Below, one piece after another: positions 17,815 to 27,337 of a stretch of 64,000 nt of DNA. This stretch comes from an uncultured Saprospiraceae bacterium (GTDB lineage: Bacteria; Bacteroidota; Bacteroidia; Chitinophagales; Saprospiraceae), in contig CALDGQ010000075.1 of assembly GCA_937941765.1 (NCBI GenBank), positions 1 through 64,000 on the forward strand. The letters run 5' to 3'. Below the pieces are notes generated by a model that saw only the letters and a program-made list of their open reading frames with translations, made no database searches and was not told where the DNA came from. Both the position numbers and the translations under genes were made by a program. Each line of letters opens with the position of its first letter. The first letter of the stretch is position 1.

Positions 17815-18966
17815 ATGGCACATAGAAAACCAAAGTTGGCGATAATTGGGACGGTTGGTCTTCCAGCTAAATATGGAGGTTTTGAAACTTTAGTTGAGCA
17901 ATTATTGCCACATATTGAAAATGATTTTGATATAACGGTTTATTGTAGTGGTAAGTTTTATAAACCTAAAGATCGCAAAGCATTTCATGGTAAAGCCAAA
18001 TTGAAATATTTGCCTCTGAAAGCAAATGGCATTCAAAGTATACCCTATGATATACTATCAATTTTACATGCTGCTTTCAAAGCGGACAAACTTTTGATAT
18101 TAGGTGTTTCCGGGTGTTTAGTGTTACCTTTTGTAAAGTTTTTTACCAGAAAAAAAGTTTTTGTAAATATTGATGGAATAGAATGGAAGCGAAATAAATG
18201 GAATTTTTTCATCAAAACCTTTTTGCGCTACTCTGAAATATTTGCAGTAGAAACTTCTGAAGCAATTATCACTGACAATCAAGTAATCTGTGATTATATG
18301 CAAAAGGCGTACAATTACGAAAGCCATTTGATTGAATATGGTGGAGATCAAGCACAATATGTGCCCGTAACTGATGACGCTATTATTGATTATCACTTCC
18401 TAAATTCAAAGTACGCTTTTACTGTTTGTAGAATTGAGCCAGAAAATCACATCCACTTATTGCTAGAAGCCATGGCTCAACAAAGCGATCTTCAGCTAGT
18501 CATTATTGGAAATTGGAACAATAGCGAATATGGATGCGAATTGAAAGAGAAATATAAAGAACATTCTCATTTTAATTTATTGGACCCAATTTATGAATTG
18601 GAAACCCTGAACAGGATTCGTTCCAATTGTTACGTTTATCTACACGGTCATAGTGCTGGTGGAACCAACCCATCATTGGTAGAAGCTATGAATTTGGGCC
18701 TGCCAATCATCGCATACGATGTGATGTACAATAAAGAAACGACAGAAAAGAAGGCACTTTATTTTAGTAACACAAAAGAATTGTTAGAAAATATTGTCCA
18801 GATGGATATTGAGAAAAGAAAATTGCTTTCAGATAAAATGCTAGAAATAGCTAAACGGAGATATACTTGGGAGGTAATTGCGAAAAAATACAAAACAATG
18901 CTTTTAGGTAACAATGCGAAATCAAAACCAAAACCAATTATTGCAACCTCAAGATATCAAGACTAA
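17815..18966 (+). CDS. Family 4 glycosyltransferase with DUF1972 N-domain (rhamnosyltransferase-like)
   Basis: 383 aa. The N-terminus IIGTVGLPAKYGGFETLVEQL is the hallmark of the DUF1972 donor/acceptor domain found in WchF/Cps2T-type rhamnosyltransferases. The C-terminal GT-B half contains the EX7E region HGHSAGGTNPSLVEAMNLGLP. It probably adds an early sugar to the lipid-linked primer made by the divergent transferase. ATG 17815 is chosen because it sits directly before the conserved first beta strand. It opens a nearly continuous plus-strand cluster; the next gene begins 9 nt later. The sugar (often beta-rhamnose in this family) is not certain. Confidence 0.88.
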   Translation: MAHRKPKLAIIGTVGLPAKYGGFETLVEQLLPHIENDFDITVYCSGKFYKPKDRKAFHGKAKLKYLPLKANGIQSIPYDILSILHAAFKADKLLILGVSGCLVLPFVKFFTRKKVFVNIDGIEWKRNKWNFFIKTFLRYSEIFAVETSEAIITDNQVICDYMQKAYNYESHLIEYGGDQAQYVPVTDDAIIDYHFLNSKYAFTVCRIEPENHIHLLLEAMAQQSDLQLVIIGNWNNSEYGCELKEKYKEHSHFNLLDPIYELETLNRIRSNCYVYLHGHSAGGTNPSLVEAMNLGLPIIAYDVMYNKETTEKKALYFSNTKELLENIVQMDIEKRKLLSDKMLEIAKRRYTWEVIAKKYKTMLLGNNAKSKPKPIIATSRYQD

Positions 18967-18975
18967 CAAATTAAA

Positions 18976-19719
18976 ATGAGATTTTTAATAACACTAACAA
19001 TACTAAGTTTTCTGATGACCTCTTGTAGTAGAACGAATCCACTTTTTCAAACCGACAACCAGTTGAAAATTTCGGATCCTTCATTTGCAAGTTTTTCAAA
19101 TGTAGCAGAACCTGTGTTGAAGCCTGGTGACAAAATCACTTTGAGTATTTGGGGACATGAAGAATTGAGTATTGGATCGGTCAATAGTAGTTTCAGTTCT
19201 AACAAAGCAACTGGGAAGTGGTTGACTGTCAATAAGGAAGGGGAGGTGAATTTACCCCAATTAGGGACTGTAAAAGTAAGTGGTCTTACCACCAATGAAG
19301 TGAGTTACACATTGCAAGAAAAGTATGGCAAAACCTTGAAAGATCCAATCATCAATGTCAAAGTTTTAAATCATACAGTTACAGTTTTAGGTGAAGTGAA
19401 TGAACCTGGAATTTACAACATCGATAATGAGAAAATGACACTCATACAATTAATTGGGTTGTCAAAAGGCTTAAGCCCGTATGCAAAGAATGACCAAATC
19501 GAAGTGATTAGAACTGTAAATAACAAGACTCAAAAACTAAATGTGAACCTCAGAGATTTAACAGGACTGTCGGAAAAAAATATTTTTCTTCAACCTGATG
19601 ACATCATATATGTCGCTCCTGAATCAACAAAAGTCTCAGACACCAATTTGCAAAAAGCCAGTATCGTTGCTAGTATCCTGACTGGGTTAGCAGTGATTTA
19701 TTCAGTGATCATCAAATAG
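18976..19719 (+). CDS. Wza-like polysaccharide export lipoprotein
   Basis: 247 aa. Lipoprotein signal peptide with Cys17 in LMTSC. A Poly_export domain follows (VLKPGDKITLSIWGHEELS, VNKEGEVNLPQLGTVKVSGLT), then an SLBB-like domain (VTVLGEVNEPGIYNI, PDDIIYVAP). A hydrophobic helix near residues 226-246 (ASIVASILTGLAVIYSVII) probably spans the outer membrane, as in Bacteroidota Wza homologues that end in one helix. It forms the outer-membrane channel for the polysaccharide. The Wzc partner starts 16 nt downstream. Confidence 0.9.
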   Translation: MRFLITLTILSFLMTSCSRTNPLFQTDNQLKISDPSFASFSNVAEPVLKPGDKITLSIWGHEELSIGSVNSSFSSNKATGKWLTVNKEGEVNLPQLGTVKVSGLTTNEVSYTLQEKYGKTLKDPIINVKVLNHTVTVLGEVNEPGIYNIDNEKMTLIQLIGLSKGLSPYAKNDQIEVIRTVNNKTQKLNVNLRDLTGLSEKNIFLQPDDIIYVAPESTKVSDTNLQKASIVASILTGLAVIYSVIIK

Positions 19720-19735
19720 AAGTTACTTGTAGAAA

Positions 19736-22033
19736 ATGAATATAAGAAAAGAATTCAACACGATTATACTTCCGATCATAAAAGGAATGCCACTCATACT
19801 TTTATTGGTGGTCATCGCTTTTATGGTAAGTCAACGATTATTGATGTATACGAATTCTATCTATCAAGCAGATGGTGCTATTCTAATTGATTTATCCAAA
19901 AAAAATACAAATACCAATGTCATTTTCGATGAGCAAGCGAATAAGAAAAGCAGTCATAGTTTTTTGACAGAAGTGGAGTCTTTCAAATCAAAATCCTTAA
20001 TTGAAAAAACATTACGTACCCTTAATTTCGACATTAGTTATTTTAGAATTGGAGAATTGAAAAATTCCGAGTTGTACCACAACGCTCCATTTTCAATTAA
20101 CTATGCAAGTACAACAGAAGAAGCATTTGATCGTCCATTTTATTTGAAATATTTAGGTAACAATCAATTTCAATTAAGTGAAACCGCTTCCTTTGAAAAG
20201 GTCAAAGCTACGATTCGATTTGGTCAATTGTATTCAGATGAACATTTGGCAATGACCGTGAACAGAAATAATGAATTTTTGAATAAAAAACCAACTAGTC
20301 TTTCAGAACAAGACAGGTTTATGTTTCAATTAAATTCGATTGAAGGATTGATGTCTCAAGTGAATGCAACCAATTTGTTTATCAAACCAGTGGACAAAGA
20401 AATACAAGTCATCAAGATTTATTACCAACATGAAATACCCGAAAAAGCAAAATTATTTGTTGATGGATTAATGGAAACTTATATCAAGTCTTGTCAAGAA
20501 GTGGTCAGCTCTGAATCCGAAACGACTTTGGCTTTTCTAGATACTCAGTTGGCTGATATTACTAAAAAATTGAAAAATGCGGAAAGCAAATTAGCTGGTT
20601 ACAAAGCAGAAAATGGAATCATCAATGCCATGCAAGAAACAGATGCCGCATTGAAAGAAATCATGCAACTAGATTTGCAAAAAGTAGATTACCAAATGCA
20701 AGAGAATGAATTGACAAAGCTTTTCGAATTTCTAGCTACTGGAAATAATTTGCAATCTTTTGCTCCCAATTTTGAATCCTTAAAAGATCCAGTATTTCGA
20801 GATGCTTATTTGAAAGCTCAGAAATACGAATTAGAAAAGCTTGATCTCGAACTAAAATATACTATTCAAAGTCAAGAAATCATCAATATTGATCGGAAGA
20901 TAAAAAATCTTAGAACCTTCATTCATGAAAGTGTGCAAGCGACATTGGATAAGATTGTGCAAAGACGAGAAAATTTAGAACAAAGTATAGCCGATAAAAA
21001 TGAGTCTATTCAAACGATTCCGAATAAGGAACGACAAATTGTAGCACTAGAAAGAGAAGTGAAATTAAACGAAGGACTATACAATTTGATGTCAGGAAAA
21101 AGAATGGAAATCGCTATCTCAAAAACAGCAACGGTCGTTGGTCATCAGATAATCGATCCAGCAAGAATCGGTAAAACTCCAGTTTGGCCAAACAAAGGAT
21201 TGATGTATGGAGTCTCTATTTTCTTTGCATTGCTATTCGGGATTCTATTATCATTTATCGGAAGTTTCTTGTTTTCAACTGTTAAGTCAAAAGAAGCATT
21301 GAATGAATTGGTAGATATTTCGGTGATAGGAACAATCGCAAAAGTCAAGAAAAAATCAAATAATGTGTTGAATGCATTTGCCAATCTGTATACCAACATT
21401 GAAGTGCTTGCTCGCAAAAAGGCGATTAAGAATAAAGGAACGGTTATTTCGGTTGCTTCCTTTTTGCCAAATGAAGGTAAAACATTTACTACTGTTAATT
21501 TGGCCAAATCCTTTGCTTCTGTGGGCAAAAAAGTTTTAATCATCGACATGGATACAATTCGTCCGGATGTGCATCGTCATTTCAATTTAGCAAATGATGC
21601 TTATGGGTTGGGTGCAATTGTTACGAAAGAATTGAACCCGGTCGAAGTGATTAAAAGTTCAGGGATTGAAAATTTGGATGTTATTCTTTCGGGTAATTTA
21701 GACAATATTTTTTCTGCCATCATTTTTGCTCCTGATTCATTGACATACATAGAAAAATTAAAAAAACATTACGATTACATTCTGATTGATACACTTCCAT
21801 TAAATCTGTTTGTTGACGCTGTTCCTTTAATGCATCAAGTTGATTTGAACTTAATAGTAGCTCGTTCTGGATTTTCGAGAATAAGAAAAGTAAAGATGCT
21901 GCAACCGCTTTTGGATGAATTTAAAATACCCAATGCATATGCTGTTTTAAACGAAGTAAAAGGAAAAAAGAATAAATACTATAAGCGGAAAGAAGAAAAA
22001 GTAGTTGAGCATAAGAAAATAAATATTTCGTAA
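19736..22033 (+). CDS. Wzc-like polysaccharide co-polymerase / BY-kinase
   Basis: 765 aa with a fused Wzz and tyrosine-kinase layout. TM1 is near residues 15-33. A large periplasmic coiled-coil region follows, including a GNVR-like stretch (IPNKERQIVALEREVKLNEGL). TM2 is near 483-508, followed by a CpsD/CapB ATPase: Walker A FLPNEGKTF near 574-582, Walker A' VLIIDMDTIRPDVH and Walker B YILIDTLP. Walker A' reads DMDTIRP, slightly off the usual D-x-D-x-R. The C-terminal tyrosine cluster is reduced to a YY pair in NKYYKRKEEK, so autophosphorylation capacity may be limited. It controls chain length and gates export with the Wza protein encoded just upstream. Confidence 0.9.
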   Translation: MNIRKEFNTIILPIIKGMPLILLLVVIAFMVSQRLLMYTNSIYQADGAILIDLSKKNTNTNVIFDEQANKKSSHSFLTEVESFKSKSLIEKTLRTLNFDISYFRIGELKNSELYHNAPFSINYASTTEEAFDRPFYLKYLGNNQFQLSETASFEKVKATIRFGQLYSDEHLAMTVNRNNEFLNKKPTSLSEQDRFMFQLNSIEGLMSQVNATNLFIKPVDKEIQVIKIYYQHEIPEKAKLFVDGLMETYIKSCQEVVSSESETTLAFLDTQLADITKKLKNAESKLAGYKAENGIINAMQETDAALKEIMQLDLQKVDYQMQENELTKLFEFLATGNNLQSFAPNFESLKDPVFRDAYLKAQKYELEKLDLELKYTIQSQEIINIDRKIKNLRTFIHESVQATLDKIVQRRENLEQSIADKNESIQTIPNKERQIVALEREVKLNEGLYNLMSGKRMEIAISKTATVVGHQIIDPARIGKTPVWPNKGLMYGVSIFFALLFGILLSFIGSFLFSTVKSKEALNELVDISVIGTIAKVKKKSNNVLNAFANLYTNIEVLARKKAIKNKGTVISVASFLPNEGKTFTTVNLAKSFASVGKKVLIIDMDTIRPDVHRHFNLANDAYGLGAIVTKELNPVEVIKSSGIENLDVILSGNLDNIFSAIIFAPDSLTYIEKLKKHYDYILIDTLPLNLFVDAVPLMHQVDLNLIVARSGFSRIRKVKMLQPLLDEFKIPNAYAVLNEVKGKKNKYYKRKEEKVVEHKKINIS

Positions 22034-22038
22034 TCAAA

Positions 22039-23352
22039 ATGTTACATTCCAAAAATATAATCAACAAAATTCCTATCAAAAAAGGCATTTTATTCGCTGA
22101 TCAAATAATGGTTAGTGGTACAAGCTTTTTGTTGGGTATCTTATTGGTACGTGCTTTAGGTCTTGAAAATTATGGTGTGTTTGCGTTGTTATGGATGGTG
22201 GTTTTATTTGCATTAGGTATAAATCAGGCTTTGATTACCAAGCCGATGTTGTCATTGGCACCAAAAATGAATCCTATTGAATCTAAACTCTATTTGAATA
22301 ACATGCTGTTGTTACAAATCGGTTTGTCTTTCATTATAGCATTCGTTGGTATATTGTTGTGGTTACTGCCAACTATTGTTTCTTTTGCAGATTCCTATCT
22401 CACCTTCATACCCATTTTATCAGGACTTTTGTTCTTTCAAATGGCTCATGATTATTATAGAAAAAGATGTTTTATTGAAGACAAGATCAATTTAGCTTTT
22501 ATGATTGATGCTGCATTGTGCTTAGGCCAATTAATATTAATTGCTATTTATTGGTTGCAAAATCAACTTACCCTTGAGCTAACATTGACTTTAATATTAG
22601 CTGCGAATATCGTAAGTGTCTTGATTGCAGCATTCAGTTTTAACATAGATATAAACAGCGTCGCTTCCATTAAAGCGGATGTGAAAAAGCAATTTGTCTT
22701 TTCAAAATGGTTGTTAGGAACTGCGATTCTACAATGGTTTTCTGGGAATTACTTTATCATCATTGGAGCATCGATCATCGGACCAGTAGCTGTGGGAGCT
22801 TTGCGAATGGTTCAGAATATTATGGGTTTTTTCCACATTATATTTTTATCGCTTGAAAATATTGCTCCGATTGAGGCAGCACGTCAATTAAGTGTTGGAG
22901 GTTGGAATGCGATGGTCGATTATTTGAAAAAGATGACTTTTAAAATTGGGATTGCATTTCTTGCGCTCCTAGTAATTATCAGTGTCGGCGCACCTTGGAT
23001 CATTGAATTGCTTTACGGAGAAGCCTATAGTTCCTATAGTTATGTGGTCCTTGCTTATTGTGGATTGTATGTATTTGTCTTTTTGTCGATCCCACTTCAA
23101 TTTGCTTTAAGAACTATTGAGATGACCTATCCACTTTTTATCGGATATATTTCAGCGACGCTCTTTAGTTTTTTAGCTGCGAATTTTTTCCTAGAAAATT
23201 GGGGGATGAACGGTCTACTAGCAGGATTGATTATTACCCAGCTAATTACATTTTCTACCTATGCTTTTTATTGTTGGCGAAAAAATCGGGACCAAATTGA
23301 TATACAAAAATCAACTCCAAAATTAACCTTTCAAAAACAAGTCAGCAAATGA
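22039..23352 (+). CDS. Wzx-like oligosaccharide flippase
   Basis: 437 aa with about twelve hydrophobic helices, of the polysaccharide-biosynthesis/MATE-like type. The N-terminus KGILFADQIMVSGTSFLLGILLVRALGLENYGVFALLWMV contains the LxxxxYGxxA-like motif of these flippases (shown here as a description, not a ligand site). It should move lipid-linked repeat units across the inner membrane. It starts 5 nt after the Wzc-like gene and overlaps the next glycosyltransferase by 4 nt. Confidence 0.85.
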   Translation: MLHSKNIINKIPIKKGILFADQIMVSGTSFLLGILLVRALGLENYGVFALLWMVVLFALGINQALITKPMLSLAPKMNPIESKLYLNNMLLLQIGLSFIIAFVGILLWLLPTIVSFADSYLTFIPILSGLLFFQMAHDYYRKRCFIEDKINLAFMIDAALCLGQLILIAIYWLQNQLTLELTLTLILAANIVSVLIAAFSFNIDINSVASIKADVKKQFVFSKWLLGTAILQWFSGNYFIIIGASIIGPVAVGALRMVQNIMGFFHIIFLSLENIAPIEAARQLSVGGWNAMVDYLKKMTFKIGIAFLALLVIISVGAPWIIELLYGEAYSSYSYVVLAYCGLYVFVFLSIPLQFALRTIEMTYPLFIGYISATLFSFLAANFFLENWGMNGLLAGLIITQLITFSTYAFYCWRKNRDQIDIQKSTPKLTFQKQVSK

Positions 23353-24458
23353 AAATTATACATATAGTACTTGGAAAAGGAAATCCCAATCGAATGAATG
23401 GGGTCAATAAAGTAGCTTACCAATTGGCAACAACTCAAACTCAAATGGGGTATGACGTAACGCTATGGGGAATTGCAAATAACTTGGAAATAAATTATCC
23501 AGATCGAAATTTTAAAACGGTTTTATTTCAACAGAATAAGAATAAATTAAAGCTGGATATTAATTTAAAAAGCTCAATAAATGCGCTGACAGAAAATACC
23601 ATTGTTCATATCCATGGTTCTTTTATTCCAGAATTTTTTCACGTTTCTAAATTGTTAAGTAAAAAAAATATTGATTACATCTATACGCCGCATGGCGCTT
23701 TAACGAAAGGTGCAATGGTGAAAAATAATTTTGCAAAAAAACTATACTTCGAATTATTCGAATCCACTTTAATTAAAAATGCGAAAGCAATGCAATTATT
23801 AGGGGTGCAGGAAGTGGAGTACACCAATAGTTTAATCAATTCTAACAATAAAGTTTTAATTCCAAATGGGCAAGATTTGACAGTGATTCCCGATTTAGAA
23901 GAAGTGAATAATAAAGAGATCGTCTTTGGGTTTTGTGGAAGATTAGCAACTTTTCATAAAGGATTAGATTTGTTGTTTGAAGGTTTTAAGATTTTCTTAG
24001 ATAATGGAAATAATGGAACACTTGAATTGATCGGGGATAGTGATGAAAGATTGAAATTGGAAACACATTGTTTGGAATTAGGAATCGAAAAGAAAGTAAT
24101 CTTTCACGGAAAAAAGTTCGGTTATGAAAAATTTAAATTGATTGGAAAATTTGATGTCTTCATGCATACCTCAAGAATGGAAGGATTTCCAACTGCGGTT
24201 CTAGAGGCGTCAGGAATGGGCAAGGTTTGTATCACAAGTGAAGCGACCAATATCAATGACTATTTGAGAAAATTCGATGCAGGATTGCCGATGCATACTA
24301 ATACACCAGCATCAATCGCTAAGAAAATGGAGGAGGCTTTGGAATTATTTAATGCTGATAAATTAAGTCCAATCGGAAACCGTGCAAAAGAAATGGTTGA
24401 AAATGAATTTAGTTGGACAAATGTATCTCAACAATTAATTGAAGTGTACACAAAGTGA
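23349..24458 (+). CDS. Family 4 glycosyltransferase
   Basis: 369 aa GT-B enzyme. The N-terminal domain has IIHIVLGKGNPNRMNGVNKVAYQLA and the HIHGSF / YTPHGALTKGAM strand-loop. The C-terminal donor domain has FGFCGRLATFHKGLDLLFEG, HTSRMEGFPTAVLEASGMGK and the LE pair of the EX7E motif. It is coupled to the flippase upstream and the polymerase downstream by 4-nt ATGA overlaps. Donor and acceptor sugars cannot be read from the sequence. Confidence 0.88.
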   Translation: MKIIHIVLGKGNPNRMNGVNKVAYQLATTQTQMGYDVTLWGIANNLEINYPDRNFKTVLFQQNKNKLKLDINLKSSINALTENTIVHIHGSFIPEFFHVSKLLSKKNIDYIYTPHGALTKGAMVKNNFAKKLYFELFESTLIKNAKAMQLLGVQEVEYTNSLINSNNKVLIPNGQDLTVIPDLEEVNNKEIVFGFCGRLATFHKGLDLLFEGFKIFLDNGNNGTLELIGDSDERLKLETHCLELGIEKKVIFHGKKFGYEKFKLIGKFDVFMHTSRMEGFPTAVLEASGMGKVCITSEATNINDYLRKFDAGLPMHTNTPASIAKKMEEALELFNADKLSPIGNRAKEMVENEFSWTNVSQQLIEVYTK

Positions 24459-25726
24459 GTTTGCCCAACAACATATTAGCAGAAAGAAGTAAGTGGTTGA
24501 TGATTTTAATTACAACCGTTTTAATGTTGAGAATCATCAGTTACTTCACGATATTTCCTGGTTCGATTGGAATAACACGAGTTGTAAAAATTGGAATTCG
24601 ATTTATGATGACTGGTATCTCATTTGTGATGTTGATGTCTTTGATTTCAAATAATCGGGATCTGAAATTTATTTATCGGAATGTTACAAGTGGTTTGCTA
24701 TATCTTGCTTATGCCTTGTTGGGATTTGCGTCGATCATTTGGTCAACAAATATTCAGTTTACCGTACTTCAACTATTGATGCTCTTTGAATCCATTGCAT
24801 TTGTATTGTTTTTTTATCATGCACAAGTATTGTACAACTTTAAAAGCAATGGTCATGTCAATTTTAGTCAATTATTGTCTGTATCGATTACCCTTATTGG
24901 AGTAGGTTTCTTGGTAGGGTTATATATTGATCCATCAACTTTTTTTAGAGATACGCATGGTGGTGCAGTTTCTCGACTAGGTGGCTTCATTATCAATCCA
25001 AATGAGTTGGGAATGTTAGCTGCAATTGGTGCGACTATGAATTTTTTAGAATTGTCCAGAGGTAAATCAAAGCCTTGGAATATCTTGTTTGTCATCATCA
25101 ATGTAGCAGTGCTTTTGTTAACTCAATCACGATCTTCATTGGGTGGATTTTTAATTATTTGTTTGCTATTTGTTTTGCAGTCTGGAAATAGGAAGTTGCA
25201 ATTAGCAACTGTTGTGAGTGGAATTTTTGTGTTACCAGTACTGGTGAAAACAATTATCATCAAAGAAGGAGACGTAAGTGAAGTGATGAGTATGACAGGG
25301 CGTCTTCCATTTTGGTCTGACTTAATCACATTCGGATTCCCAGATCGGCCAATCATAGGATATGGTTTTATGAGTATCAGTCCCTCTCCATATACAGATA
25401 AATTTGACAGTATACACGCGTACGCGGCTTCTATGACACACAACACATTTGTACAGGTTTTAATCAACTTGGGATTAGTGGGTGCATTCATTGTTTTTTT
25501 TCAAATGGCAGCAGCATTTTATGCATTTTTTAAATCCAGTGATAAGTATTTGAAACAATTATCTGTTTCCTTATTTATCCCGATTTTCATTAATTCACTA
25601 ACAGAGTTTGGAATTTTTGGTGAAGCTAATTACGGAATTATGCTTTATCAGTTTCTGATATTATTCATGATTATAGGTGTTGGAAAAGTAAGAAAAAGAA
25701 GTCCGAACAATTTAAACGTAACGTAA
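24455..25726 (+). CDS. O-antigen ligase/polymerase-family (Wzy-like) membrane protein
   Basis: 423 aa, ten to twelve hydrophobic helices. The large loop contains GGAVSRLGGFIINPNELGMLAA and a later MTHNTFVQVLINLG segment, characteristic of the O-antigen ligase/Wzy superfamily. In this cluster a polymerase that joins flipped repeat units in the periplasm is the more natural role than a lipid A ligase. It overlaps the preceding glycosyltransferase gene by 4 nt. Confidence 0.87.
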   Translation: MSLPNNILAERSKWLMILITTVLMLRIISYFTIFPGSIGITRVVKIGIRFMMTGISFVMLMSLISNNRDLKFIYRNVTSGLLYLAYALLGFASIIWSTNIQFTVLQLLMLFESIAFVLFFYHAQVLYNFKSNGHVNFSQLLSVSITLIGVGFLVGLYIDPSTFFRDTHGGAVSRLGGFIINPNELGMLAAIGATMNFLELSRGKSKPWNILFVIINVAVLLLTQSRSSLGGFLIICLLFVLQSGNRKLQLATVVSGIFVLPVLVKTIIIKEGDVSEVMSMTGRLPFWSDLITFGFPDRPIIGYGFMSISPSPYTDKFDSIHAYAASMTHNTFVQVLINLGLVGAFIVFFQMAAAFYAFFKSSDKYLKQLSVSLFIPIFINSLTEFGIFGEANYGIMLYQFLILFMIIGVGKVRKRSPNNLNVT

Positions 25727-25738
25727 AAGTATTTTAAA

Positions 25739-27136
25739 ATGGTAGCATCAGATTTAAAAATAATTCAGCAATTGTATTTCCGTGAAGCGGAGTGTGTACT
25801 CGTTTTTGATCCTAATGCTCAGCTAAAGGGGAATTGTCCAAGCCCATTAAAATTAATTTCAAATAACAATGAATTAGCGCAAGTATTAAATGAAGGAGGT
25901 GCTCAATCATATATAATTTTTAATTTATCGAAAAATAAAAATGACTTTGATTTTAAACATGGCAGTATCAATAATATAGTCCATTTCAATCTACCAAGTA
26001 ATACTAATTCGGACATCAAACATCACTTTGTAAACAATACAAATGGATCGATGAGATGGATCTTTCCGTCTACCAATCGTTCAGCCGTATTTTTATCGCT
26101 CTATAATAATACCGGTTGGAAAGCGAAGGTCTATAAAGGAATTGTCAAGTTATGTACGCTTGTTGGTGGTGAAAGCATGTTCAGCAATGGCTATTTCACT
26201 TTCGAAAAACAGACCAGTTCTTTGTATGACTTTTTACCAAATAAGTATCATGATGAGTATGCTATTTTTACAGGAACCGCTGGTGAAAATAGAAAAGCGA
26301 TCGTTGCCATTGCTGCTCATAAATATGTAAGTTCTTTTATAAAAATTCCATTAACAAAGAAAGCCAAATCTTTAGTTGGAAATGAATTACAACAATTAAA
26401 TTACATCAAGAAGTTAGATTTGGTGAAAATGTCAATACCCAAAAGCAAAGGCACTGCATCACATCTTGAATTAACAAACATTAAACCAGTTGATCCATTA
26501 AATCAATCAAGTTTGACAGATCAACATCTAATTGGAATTTCAGAATTGTATAACAAAACAACTCGCCAGATCAATCCACAAACGACGAATGCTTGGAATG
26601 AAATTCAATCGAATCTAAGATTATTAAACGACGATTTTGAAATAAAAAATGATTTAAGCAAACAAAAAATAGGAGCGATTGTAAATCAACTCAATCATCT
26701 AGTTGATTGGATAGGAGGGCATCATTCGATTTCTGTTGGTCTTGCACATGGTGATTTTACACCTTGGAATATGTATTTGACAAATGATAAAATTCACGTG
26801 TACGATTGGGAAATGAGCACAACAGATATGCCCCTATTATTTGATGTATTTCATTTTGTTTTTCAAAACGAAATTTTAATCAATCAAAACCAATTTGATA
26901 CTATTAGAATGCAGTTGCAAAAAATTCGAAAGCATGAAATTGTATCCTCATTAGTCAGTAAACATGCTGTTGATTGGTCATTGCATTACGCATTTTATCT
27001 GGTTTATATTTCCAGTTATTATCTTCCATTGTATTTAAAACAACAAGATTTGCACATGCAAGCACATTGGTTGGTTGATGTTTGGTTGGAAGCTTTGGAG
27101 TTGTTTTCTTATCCTCAGGTTGAGCAGGTGGTTTGA
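25739..27136 (+). CDS. Aminoglycoside-phosphotransferase/choline-kinase-fold protein in polysaccharide cluster
   Basis: 465 aa. The C-terminal half carries the kinase-fold catalytic motifs GLAHGDFTPWNMYLT (Brenner-type motif near residues 334-348, catalytic Asp in HGD) and IHVYDWEMS (metal-binding Asp). The N-terminal 230 residues are not recognised and include a segment (RWIFPSTNRSAVFLSLYN) seen in similar cluster proteins. It may phosphorylate a sugar or an alcohol substituent of the polysaccharide; no antibiotic-resistance role is implied by the context. It lies 12 nt after the Wzy-like gene. Confidence 0.75.
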   Translation: MVASDLKIIQQLYFREAECVLVFDPNAQLKGNCPSPLKLISNNNELAQVLNEGGAQSYIIFNLSKNKNDFDFKHGSINNIVHFNLPSNTNSDIKHHFVNNTNGSMRWIFPSTNRSAVFLSLYNNTGWKAKVYKGIVKLCTLVGGESMFSNGYFTFEKQTSSLYDFLPNKYHDEYAIFTGTAGENRKAIVAIAAHKYVSSFIKIPLTKKAKSLVGNELQQLNYIKKLDLVKMSIPKSKGTASHLELTNIKPVDPLNQSSLTDQHLIGISELYNKTTRQINPQTTNAWNEIQSNLRLLNDDFEIKNDLSKQKIGAIVNQLNHLVDWIGGHHSISVGLAHGDFTPWNMYLTNDKIHVYDWEMSTTDMPLLFDVFHFVFQNEILINQNQFDTIRMQLQKIRKHEIVSSLVSKHAVDWSLHYAFYLVYISSYYLPLYLKQQDLHMQAHWLVDVWLEALELFSYPQVEQVV

Positions 27137-27154
27137 TCCAGCCTCACGTCGTAC

Positions 27155-27179
27155 CCCTTCCTTTTTTTTAAAGGAAGGG
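27155..27179. terminator. Hairpin, probable terminator; copy of the 15850 element
   Basis: CCCTTCCTTT (27155-27164) pairs with AAAGGAAGGG (27170-27179) around five T. A second small hairpin (TCCC/GGGA) follows at about 27184-27194. It falls in the only large gap of the polysaccharide cluster, so it may split it into two transcripts. The remainder of 27137-27337 shows nothing else. Confidence 0.55.
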
Positions 27180-27337
27180 CCTATCCCGATAGGGATTAGA
27201 GGATGGATCCCACAAAACAAGATCAAAAGCCAAAATAAATACACAACAACAATATTACAACCATAACCACCTAATATTCAACAAAATAGCACATCATATA
27301 TGGTACGAAGTTCGCACTATAAAATGAAACCATGTAG

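Noticed and set aside
17642..17845. 67-codon plus-strand open frame before the first glycosyltransferase
   Set aside because: It covers the inverted repeat and ends inside the glycosyltransferase start; composition is not protein-like.
25739..27136. Antibiotic-resistance aminoglycoside phosphotransferase
   Set aside because: Only the general kinase fold is shared; length, unknown N-terminal domain and position in a polysaccharide cluster argue for a cell-envelope role.
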